From Roseibium hamelinense (GTDB taxonomy: Bacteria; Pseudomonadota; Alphaproteobacteria; Rhizobiales; Stappiaceae): 64,000 bases of DNA. The stretch is from positions 558,001 to 622,000 of the forward strand of contig NZ_VLLF01000001.1 of assembly GCF_007830545.1 (NCBI RefSeq), read 5' to 3'. The number at the start of each line of letters is the position of its first letter. Position 1 is the stretch's first letter. Position numbers and translations under genes: made by a program. This document shows, in pieces, positions 56,202-64,000 of the stretch. Below the pieces are notes generated by a model. It saw nothing but the letters and a program-made list of their open reading frames with translations, searched no databases and was not told the origin of the DNA.

Positions 56202-57506
56202 CTATTGCGATTTCTCCAAGATCGAGACGAAAAACCCGTCGGTATTGGTCGAAGCCGGAGACAGGGTTATGTCGCCGCGCGCGGTAGCGTATGCCGGCAG
56301 CTCCACCGCTGCCGAACCGCCGCCCGCGCACTCCTGCCACCTTGCAGCAGCGGAAACAGATAAGAAGTCCTGGTATTTCTCCAAGAACCAGCTGACTTGT
56401 CCGGTATTTTCAAGCGGCAGAACCGAACAGGTCGCATACACAAGGCGGCCACCGGGTTTTACATATTGCGCGGCTCGATCCAGAACGTTGCGCTGGTCGA
56501 CAATCCGGTCCTCCAGAGCCTTATCCGACAGGCGCCATTTGCTGTCCGGCCGGCGCCGCCAGACACCGGTGCCGGTGCATGGGGCATCAATGAACACCAG
56601 ATCCATCTCGCCGATCAGATCGTCCAGCGAGGAACTGGCCGGATCGCGCACCTGGATGTTCCGGGCGCCGGCACGCTTCAATCGCTCATGGATCGGCGCC
56701 AAACGCAGTCGGTCCGCATCAAAGGCGTAAATTTGGCCCTTGTTTTCCATTGCGGCCGCCAATGCGAGAGTCTTGCCACCGCCACCGGCGCAAAAATCCA
56801 AAACCTGGTCGCCTGGTTTGGCACCTGCCAGCAAAGCAGCCATCTGACTGGCCTCGTCCTGCAGTTCAAACCAGCCCTTTTGATAGGCTTCTTCCGCCTG
56901 AACATGCGGCATTCGCAAGGCACCGGGCGTGGGATAAATTCGAAGACCTGCCGGTGACCAGGGGCACGGAACCGCATTGACATGCGCCAGACGTTTCAAC
57001 AGCCGTTCACGGTCGTATTTGAGTGTGTTCACACGCAAGTCGATCGGCGCACGTGCAGCCAGAGCTTGTCCTTCTGCAACAGCCCTGTCTCCAAAAGCAT
57101 CTTCAAAATGCGGCCAAAGCCAGTCCGGAACATCCGCTGCAGCTGCTCCGTCTATTTCGACACCTTGAGCCTCTGTCAGCGCTGACAGCTCTGCCTCTGA
57201 AGGTGTTTCGGGTGCATGCCGATCATCGCCGACAACAGCGAGGAGCTGTTCGGCGCCTTTTTCCCAGCTAAGAACATAGGTTCCGAAAACAAGCATGCGC
57301 GCCGTGTCGGACTTCAGACGCCCCGAGAGACTTGCTTTATGCCGGAGCGCATCAAAGACCAGGTTGCCAATTGCCGTACGGTCACCGGATCCGGCAAACC
57401 GGTGTGAATTGCCCCAGTCTTTGAGCGCCGCCTGAACGGGCCGGTGGCGCGTTTCGATTTCCTCAAGAATCTCAATCGCCGCCTGAAGGCGTCCACCATC
57501 TTTCAT
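56202..57506 (-). CDS. RsmB/NOP-family rRNA (cytosine-5) methyltransferase
   Basis: This 434-residue SAM-dependent RNA m5C methyltransferase of the Sun/NOL1/NOP2 family shows VLDFCAGGGGKTLALAAAM (SAM site), FIDAPCTGTGVWRRRPD (first catalytic Cys) and LVYATCSVLPLENTGQV (second Cys, the nucleophile). The N-terminal part resembles a NusB-like RNA-binding domain. It likely methylates 16S rRNA C967, but the exact site is not proved by sequence. It lies 42 bases after guaB and may be co-transcribed. Confidence 0.92.
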   Translation of the reverse strand: MKDGGRLQAAIEILEEIETRHRPVQAALKDWGNSHRFAGSGDRTAIGNLVFDALRHKASLSGRLKSDTARMLVFGTYVLSWEKGAEQLLAVVGDDRHAPETPSEAELSALTEAQGVEIDGAAAADVPDWLWPHFEDAFGDRAVAEGQALAARAPIDLRVNTLKYDRERLLKRLAHVNAVPCPWSPAGLRIYPTPGALRMPHVQAEEAYQKGWFELQDEASQMAALLAGAKPGDQVLDFCAGGGGKTLALAAAMENKGQIYAFDADRLRLAPIHERLKRAGARNIQVRDPASSSLDDLIGEMDLVFIDAPCTGTGVWRRRPDSKWRLSDKALEDRIVDQRNVLDRAAQYVKPGGRLVYATCSVLPLENTGQVSWFLEKYQDFLSVSAAARWQECAGGGSAAVELPAYATARGDITLSPASTNTDGFFVSILEKSQ

Positions 57507-57548
57507 GAAATACTCCGCTGATCCGGATCAAGCCGGGCAGCTCATGTG

Positions 57549-59213
<1,665 letters not shown>

Positions 59214-59238
59214 TCAACTTCGCCGCGGCGCCGGCAGG

Positions 59239-59973
59239 TCATCCAAGGTCATCATCCATCTGATGAGGACCATCTGTTTCGGCCCGTCCGCGAAACCCCT
59301 TGGCAATGACATACAACTCCGGGCTTTCTTTACGGCTGGCCGGCGGCTTTATGTGCGCAACGGTTTTAAAATCGCTTTTGAGGGCCCGCAGGAGCTCGTT
59401 TTCCGTTCCGCCTCTAAACACCTTGGCCAGAAACGCTCCGCCTGGCACCAGATTCTGACGGGCAAAATCGATCGCCACCTCAAACAAATGGGTGGTGCGC
59501 AAATGGTCCGTCTGGCGGTGCCCAGTGGTCGGCGCGGCCATATCGGACAGGACAAGATCCGGCCCCTGCCCGCCGAGCGCCTCAATCAGAGCATCCGGCG
59601 CGTCATCATCCAGAAAGTCCTTTTTCAGGAAGGCGACGCCGGGAATGTGGTCCATATCAAGATAGTCAATGCCAACCACCTTGGGCGCTTCCGGTTTCGA
59701 TTTTACCTTGTCGACAGCAACCTGGCACCAGCCCCCCGGAGCCGCCCCGAGGTCCACCACACGGTAGCCCGGTTTGAGCAGGTTGTACTTGTCGTCGATC
59801 TCCAGAAGCTTGTAGGCAGCCCGTGAGCGGTAGCCGTCGATCTTTGCCCTGCGCACATAGGGATCGTTCAGCTGCCGTTGCAGCCAGCGGGTCGATGATT
59901 CCCGGCGCCGCGCGGCAGTCTTGACCTTGACGCTCATGCCGCGGTCGCCGGTACCCTTTTTCGATCGGCTCAT
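59239..59973 (-). CDS. rlmE: 23S rRNA (uridine-2552 2'-O)-methyltransferase
   Basis: RlmE (RrmJ/FtsJ) methylates U2552 in the large-subunit A loop, important for 50S assembly. The 244-residue protein shows [39 protein letters not shown] (SAM motif with the K-D-K-E tetrad region), [13 protein letters not shown] and FLAKVFRGG, then [14 protein letters not shown]. The N-terminus is extended and basic compared with E. coli. The ATG overlaps the ppx-like stop as ATGA. Confidence 0.96.
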   Translation of the reverse strand: MSRSKKGTGDRGMSVKVKTAARRRESSTRWLQRQLNDPYVRRAKIDGYRSRAAYKLLEIDDKYNLLKPGYRVVDLGAAPGGWCQVAVDKVKSKPEAPKVVGIDYLDMDHIPGVAFLKKDFLDDDAPDALIEALGGQGPDLVLSDMAAPTTGHRQTDHLRTTHLFEVAIDFARQNLVPGGAFLAKVFRGGTENELLRALKSDFKTVAHIKPPASRKESPELYVIAKGFRGRAETDGPHQMDDDLG

Positions 59974-61760
59974 GGTTTGCCCCGATATCGGCCACGTTCG
60001 CGGCCTGTGTGTTTTCGCCGCCGGGACCAGACCCCATCGGCGGACATCAATTCTGTCAAAATTCCCTCACGCAGCCCTCTGTCGGCAACCCTCAGGCGCG
60101 AACAGGTCCACCGGCGGCGGATGGCCTCCAGGATTGCGCAGCCCGCAAGAACGAGATCAGCGCGGTCTGCCCCGATGCACGGATTCTCGACGCGCTCTTC
60201 GTAAGGCATGTCCCGGAGGCGATCAATCATGGAGCCCACTTGCGTGTCATCGAGCCACGCGCCATCCACACGCCGCCGGTCGTAGCGTTTCAGACCGAAA
60301 TGAACACCGGCCAGCGTTGTCACCGTTCCGGAGGTTCCCAGCATGTGCACGGCGCCGCCGGAGATTGCCGCGCTCAAGTCGTTGCCAAGGGAGAAGTCTT
60401 GCAGGTGGGCGCTCACATCATCGACCATCGCCTCAAACACGTCGGGCGTGACATGCACACCGCCATGCCGTTCTGCCAGATTGACCACCCCGACCGGCAA
60501 GGATGCCCAGGACCGGATAAACCGCGTGAGCGCATAACCGCGCGCACCGCACCGGTTGCGCAGGTCAAGCCAGACGATTTCCGAAGAACCGCCCCCAATA
60601 TCAAACAGGATGACGCCGTCCGCATCGCGGTCCACCAGAGATACGCAGCCCGCGACGGCAAGCCGGGCTTCGGTTTCGCGGTTGACCACTTCCAGATCCA
60701 GACCGGTCTCGTTCCTCACCCGGTCAATGAATTCTGTGCCATTTTCGGCAGCCCGGCAGGCTTCTGTGGCAATAAGACGGGATCGTTCGACGCCGCGGTC
60801 AACCAGTTTGCGCTGACAATTGGCCAGCGCTTCAACCGCCCGGTCCATCGCAGCGTCGCTCAAACGCCTGTTCGCACCGACGCCTTCGCCCAGCCGGACG
60901 ATCCTTGAGTAAGCATCGACAACCCGAAATCCGCGCTCTTCGGGCCGCGCAATCAACAGCCGGCAGTTGTTGGTGCCAAGATCAAGTGCTGCATAGAGCG
61001 GTCTATCAGGCGTGCTGACGCGGTGACGCATATAAGGCGCCACACCGGCCCGTTCCGCAGGCTGACGCAAGGGGTCAGACCCGCTGCGCGAGACTGCGCC
61101 GTCGGGCCGGCCATTCAGACCGGTGCCGTTGGACAGCGTGCCGTTGGACAGCGTGTCGCCGTCCGCAGAAGCATCACAAACCTCGGACCGCCGGTGCCCC
61201 AGCGGCCCCTGTCCCGCCGCATTTTGCGGTTTCGCATCGCTGCTGGGTGAACCCGGTGACAGACCCGGGCCTGGTCCGGCAGGCACCGCCCGATTGCGGC
61301 CTTCTGACCGTCCGCCCCGCCGTTTGCGTTTTCGACCGCGCCGAGTGTCCTGCCGTTCGTTTTGCAGCTTGTCCGGCGCACTGGCGGGAGTTGCGGCTTC
61401 TGCATTGTCTGCAGCGCCGGCCGCATGACCTGTGAGTTTTTTAGCGCCCGGCCGCCGCCGGGCTCCGTTGGCACCAGGGCGCGGCGCACCCGGCTTGCCG
61501 GGTTCGCTTTTCCCATCCGCTGCGCGATGCCCATGCCGGGGCTCACGTCCGCTCAAAGGGTCGTTTTGCAGACCGGAAGCGTCAGTTGCTCCCTCTTGGG
61601 CACCGCCACCCGCCTTCGCGGCGTGTTCCGCCCGTGCCTTGGCGCGGCGCTTGCGCCGCCGCCGTTTTGATCTGCCGCGCTCGGAAAGAGCGCTTCCCTT
61701 GTCGGACGTGTCAGCGGCTCCACGCCCATTTTCGGGCGGCTCCTGACCTGACTCAGTCAC
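59970..61760 (-). CDS. Ppx/GppA-family phosphatase with a long basic N-terminal extension
   Basis: The C-terminal half (from about 250) is a Ppx/GppA exopolyphosphatase/pppGpp phosphatase-like domain: [30 protein letters not shown] and [17 protein letters not shown], with the actin-like ATPase fold. About 250 residues before it are low complexity, rich in Arg, Lys, Gly, Ala and Pro ([19 protein letters not shown]), with a tandem [10 protein letters not shown] repeat. The start is GTG at 61760, with AAGG upstream. It is coupled to rlmE by a 4-base overlap. Whether it acts on polyphosphate or pppGpp is not shown. Confidence 0.9.
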   Translation of the reverse strand: MTESGQEPPENGRGAADTSDKGSALSERGRSKRRRRKRRAKARAEHAAKAGGGAQEGATDASGLQNDPLSGREPRHGHRAADGKSEPGKPGAPRPGANGARRRPGAKKLTGHAAGAADNAEAATPASAPDKLQNERQDTRRGRKRKRRGGRSEGRNRAVPAGPGPGLSPGSPSSDAKPQNAAGQGPLGHRRSEVCDASADGDTLSNGTLSNGTGLNGRPDGAVSRSGSDPLRQPAERAGVAPYMRHRVSTPDRPLYAALDLGTNNCRLLIARPEERGFRVVDAYSRIVRLGEGVGANRRLSDAAMDRAVEALANCQRKLVDRGVERSRLIATEACRAAENGTEFIDRVRNETGLDLEVVNRETEARLAVAGCVSLVDRDADGVILFDIGGGSSEIVWLDLRNRCGARGYALTRFIRSWASLPVGVVNLAERHGGVHVTPDVFEAMVDDVSAHLQDFSLGNDLSAAISGGAVHMLGTSGTVTTLAGVHFGLKRYDRRRVDGAWLDDTQVGSMIDRLRDMPYEERVENPCIGADRADLVLAGCAILEAIRRRWTCSRLRVADRGLREGILTELMSADGVWSRRRKHTGRERGRYRGKP

Positions 61761-62017
61761 TGTTTTACCTTTCAGCCCAGCTGTTTAGCGCGAAAGCTTA
61801 ACACTGCGCGTATCATGTGTTGGCAAAACTGTAACAGGTTGCTCGGCGCACGGAAAGAACTGGTTTAGCTGCACCTGCAAACAAGCACCTGACCTGGCGC
61901 TTGTGCCAGGCTTGCCAACCTGTTTTCAGCAGGCGAAAAAAATGGTGTGTGGCTGTTGCATATTCGAGCAGCTTGGATGTATACGACCCTCTCATTCAGG
62001 CGCGCCCTGCGCCCGCT

Positions 62018-62091
62018 TGGGGAATAGGTTAACGGTAGACCCGCGGACTCTGACTCCGTTAGTCCTGGTTCGAATCCAGGTTCCCCAGCCA
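62018..62091 (+). tRNA. tRNA-Gln (anticodon CTG)
   Basis: The cloverleaf is complete: acceptor arm TGGGGAA (62018-62024) with TTCCCCA (62081-62087), D arm GGTTAACGGTAGACC, anticodon stem GCGGA/TCCGT around the loop CTCTGAC (anticodon CTG, reading CAG), and T arm CCTGGTTCGAATCCAGG. The discriminator G and the encoded CCA end at 62091. It lies beside, and convergent with, the rmlA gene. No integrase or attachment repeat is seen next to it. Confidence 0.97.
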
Positions 62092-62123
62092 AACGTCCTT
62101 TTTCATATTTTGCAGCCGGGCGT

Positions 62124-62996
62124 TTAGCCACGGCTGGCCAGCAATTGCATGAGATATTCGCCGTAGCCGTTTTTCTTCATCGGCTCCGCCAGGGCTTCAA
62201 GCTCGGCACTGCCGATCCATCCATTGTCAAACGCGATTTCTTCCGGAACCGAGATGCGCAGGCCCTGCCGTTTTTCAATGGTTTGAACATAATTCGATGC
62301 TTCAACCAGGCTGTCATGCGTACCGGTGTCAAACCATGCAAAGCCGCGGCCCAGCTGTTGGACCGTCAGCTGCCCGGCCACCAGATAGTGGTTGTTGACA
62401 TCGGTGATCTCAAGCTCACCCCGCGCACTCGGCTTAATTGACCCGGCAATATCAACAACCTGATTATCGTAAAAGTAGATCCCGGTCACCGCCCAATTTG
62501 ATTTCGGCGTGCTTGGTTTTTCTTCTATGGAAACGGCCCGGCCTCCTCTTTCGAATTCGACCACGCCATACCGTTCCGGCTCCCGCACATGATATCCAAA
62601 AACGGTGGCGCCATGTGACTGTGCCGCAGCCTGGCGCAGCTTCTGCGTCAGGCCGTGGCCGTAAAAGATGTTGTCTCCCAACACCAGTGCGCAGCTGTCA
62701 TCGCCGATGAACTGCCGGCCAATCAAGAATGCCTGCGCAAGCCCGTCCGGGCTCGGCTGCACCGCATATTGCAGGTCCAATCCCCATTGCGACCCGTCCT
62801 GCAACAATGCCCGGAAATTTGACTGATCATTCGGCGTTGTGATGACCAGAATATCGCGTATCCCGGCAAGCATCAGACAGGACAACGGATAATAGATCAT
62901 AGGCTTGTCATAGACGGGCAAAAGCTGTTTCGATATGGCCCGCGTAATGGGATGAAGCCGGGTCCCGCTCCCACCGGCCAGAATAATGCCCTTCAT
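62124..62996 (-). CDS. rmlA: Glucose-1-phosphate thymidylyltransferase
   Basis: RmlA (RfbA) makes dTDP-glucose from dTTP and glucose-1-phosphate, the first step of dTDP-L-rhamnose synthesis. The 290-residue protein shows [51 protein letters not shown] and [20 protein letters not shown]. The ATG at 62996 follows GAGGGA. It is the last of three rml genes in the window. The product probably feeds O-antigen or exopolysaccharide. Confidence 0.97.
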   Translation of the reverse strand: MKGIILAGGSGTRLHPITRAISKQLLPVYDKPMIYYPLSCLMLAGIRDILVITTPNDQSNFRALLQDGSQWGLDLQYAVQPSPDGLAQAFLIGRQFIGDDSCALVLGDNIFYGHGLTQKLRQAAAQSHGATVFGYHVREPERYGVVEFERGGRAVSIEEKPSTPKSNWAVTGIYFYDNQVVDIAGSIKPSARGELEITDVNNHYLVAGQLTVQQLGRGFAWFDTGTHDSLVEASNYVQTIEKRQGLRISVPEEIAFDNGWIGSAELEALAEPMKKNGYGEYLMQLLASRG

Positions 62997-63021
62997 ATTC
63001 CATTCCCTCAATTGTCTGATG

Positions 63022-63912
63022 TCAGGGCTTCAAACAGCCGTCCAGCATTCTCGCTAGACTCTCTTCCCAACGCGGCATTCGATATCCATAAGTGTGAGCA
63101 AACCGGCTGCAATCCAGCACAGAATTTGCCGGCCTTGGCGCAGCCGCCGGATACTCGGCACTTGAGATCTTGTTCAAGACACGGGGAACCTGAAACCCTC
63201 TCGCACGTGCGTGGCGAAAAATAGCCTCGGCGAACCCATGCCAACTTGTTTGTCCGTCCCCTGCACAGTGAAATGTCCCGAAGAACTCTCTGTCCTCTGC
63301 ACGGTGATGCCGTTTTCCTGCTGCAGCAAACACCGCTCCGGCAAGATCGCCGGCCCATGTCGGGCAGCCGACCTGATCTGCGACAACGGACACTTCCTCC
63401 CGTTCAGTGGCCAGGCGGAGCATCGTCTTGACGAAATTGTTCCCGTCAAGTCCGTACACCCATGAGGTTCTCAAAATGATATGCCGGTCAAGATGCCGGC
63501 GTATCGCCTGTTCGCCAGCTTCTTTGCTGCGTCCATAAACACCAAGCGGAGCAACTTCGTCCGACTCGGTATACGCTCCGGTCTTCTTTCCATCAAACAC
63601 ATAGTCCGTCGACAAGTGCACGAGAACTGCACCTTGGCGGGCACAGGCTTCAGCCAGATAACCGGGCCCTTCCGCATTGACCGCAAGAGCCTTTTCGGGT
63701 TCGCTTTCAGCCCGGTCCACAGCCGTGTAAGCCGCTGCATTCACCACCACATCCGGTTTTAAACGCAGAACGCTGTCTTCGACGGCCTGTTGATTGGTGA
63801 TATCAAGATCGGACCTCGTAAGCGCGGTCGCTGCAAGCCCCTGTTCGGATGCGCCCCGCACAAGTTGGCGGCCGACCTGACCGTTCGCCCCGAGAACAAG
63901 CATACCCGTCAT
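63022..63912 (-). CDS. rmlD: dTDP-4-dehydrorhamnose reductase
   Basis: RmlD (RfbD) performs the last reduction to dTDP-L-rhamnose with NAD(P)H. The 296-residue protein has the Rossmann start [59 protein letters not shown] and the Y-x3-K pair in [15 protein letters not shown]. The ATG at 63912 follows GAGG at seven bases and overlaps the rmlB stop as ATGA. An rmlC gene for the epimerase is not seen between rmlD and rmlA. Confidence 0.96.
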   Translation of the reverse strand: MTGMLVLGANGQVGRQLVRGASEQGLAATALTRSDLDITNQQAVEDSVLRLKPDVVVNAAAYTAVDRAESEPEKALAVNAEGPGYLAEACARQGAVLVHLSTDYVFDGKKTGAYTESDEVAPLGVYGRSKEAGEQAIRRHLDRHIILRTSWVYGLDGNNFVKTMLRLATEREEVSVVADQVGCPTWAGDLAGAVFAAAGKRHHRAEDREFFGTFHCAGDGQTSWHGFAEAIFRHARARGFQVPRVLNKISSAEYPAAAPRPANSVLDCSRFAHTYGYRMPRWEESLARMLDGCLKP

Positions 63913-64000
63913 TGCAGCGCCTCAGACCGGCGGGAGGTCGACAGCCCAAGGCGTTGACCGCGGTACGAACCATCCAGGATGGCTTGCCACCAGCCATGGT
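63909..64000 (-). CDS. rmlB: dTDP-glucose 4,6-dehydratase, C-terminal end (runs off the right edge)
   Basis: The last 30 codons before the TGA at 63909-63911 read HGWWQAILDGSYRGQRLGLS and then TSRRSEALQ. The WWQAI-DGSYRGQRLGL ending is typical of RmlB (RfbB), which dehydrates dTDP-glucose. This frame differs from the longer open frame nearby, which is not coding. The stop overlaps the rmlD start, confirming an rmlB-rmlD-rmlA order. Confidence 0.85.
   Translation of the reverse strand, partial: HGWWQAILDGSYRGQRLGLSTSRRSEALQ

Noticed and set aside
60009-60908. A 299-codon open frame opposite the Ppx/GppA gene
   Set aside because: It is a shadow of a well-supported gene and shows no family features.
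61122-61160. Short tandem repeat as a CRISPR or regulatory repeat
   Set aside because: The two copies of about 15 bases are in frame inside the Ppx/GppA extension and encode TLSNG twice; it is a coding microrepeat.
62018-62091. tRNA-Gln as an island integration site
   Set aside because: No integrase, no repeated tRNA 3' end and no change in gene type were seen nearby; rml genes alone are not evidence of an island.
63803-63997. A 64-codon minus-strand ORF at the right edge
   Set aside because: It is a different frame from the real rmlB end and rmlD start, both of which match their families.

Overview
The window looks like chromosomal DNA of an alphaproteobacterium of the order Hyphomicrobiales, most like the Stappiaceae (Roseibium/Labrenzia group). 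That placement is an inference from gene content and gene order. The supporting signs are the block gyrA, coaD, two cyclophilins, queA and tgt, the neighbours kdsA and eno, guaA near guaB and rlmE, an IalB-like protein, HspQ, a one-step phosphatidylcholine synthase and a malyl-CoA lyase. No phage, transposase, integrase or CRISPR array was seen. Coding density is high and almost every gene belongs to a recognisable family.

Layout. 1-3.9 kb: an edge fragment, a PaiB-like flavin protein, a membrane-anchored serine hydrolase and an exported patatin. 3.9-15.7 kb: a leftward purine-catabolism operon (uraH, xdhA, xdhB, xdhC, a BMP-type nucleobase/nucleoside ABC transporter, puuD, uraD). It imports purines, oxidises them to urate and carries urate on towards allantoin. 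A LysR regulator, a quinone oxidoreductase and phosphatidylcholine synthase lie just upstream on the same strand. 18.8-25.9 kb: mixed metabolism (DUF2182 membrane protein, UbiH-like hydroxylase, CaiB-type CoA transferase, AEC carrier, LpxL-like acyltransferase, malyl-CoA lyase, HspQ). 26-31.6 kb: an IalB-like protein, then a rightward trio made of a YejA-like solute-binding protein, an acyl-CoA-synthetase-like protein that has lost its catalytic motifs, and a degenerate two-receiver/GGDEF-like protein. 31.7-38 kb: DsbA/FrnE, TetR with MAPEG, eno, kdsA, galU and a thioesterase. 38-41.3 kb: a Rieske oxygenase, a nucleotide-sugar dehydrogenase whose C-terminus is frameshifted at an A7 run, and a DUF4864 protein. 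41.3-48.8 kb: tgt, queA, two cyclophilins, coaD, a small anchored protein and gyrA. 49-53.3 kb: MarC, a secreted protein, and a methyltransferase / polysaccharide deacetylase / formyltransferase group with a DksA-like gene on the opposite strand. 53.3-62 kb: guaA, a TPR protein, an RsmB-type methyltransferase, guaB, rlmE, a Ppx/GppA phosphatase and tRNA-Gln(CTG). 62.1-64 kb: dTDP-rhamnose genes rmlA, rmlD and the end of rmlB.

The most unusual observations are three. The nucleotide-sugar dehydrogenase has a slippery A7 in the correct phase for -1 frameshifting, and the -1 frame encodes the missing family C-terminus. A pseudo-acyl-CoA synthetase sits beside a degenerate PleD/PopA-like regulator. 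A possibly structured, terminator-ended stretch lies between the MAPEG gene and eno.
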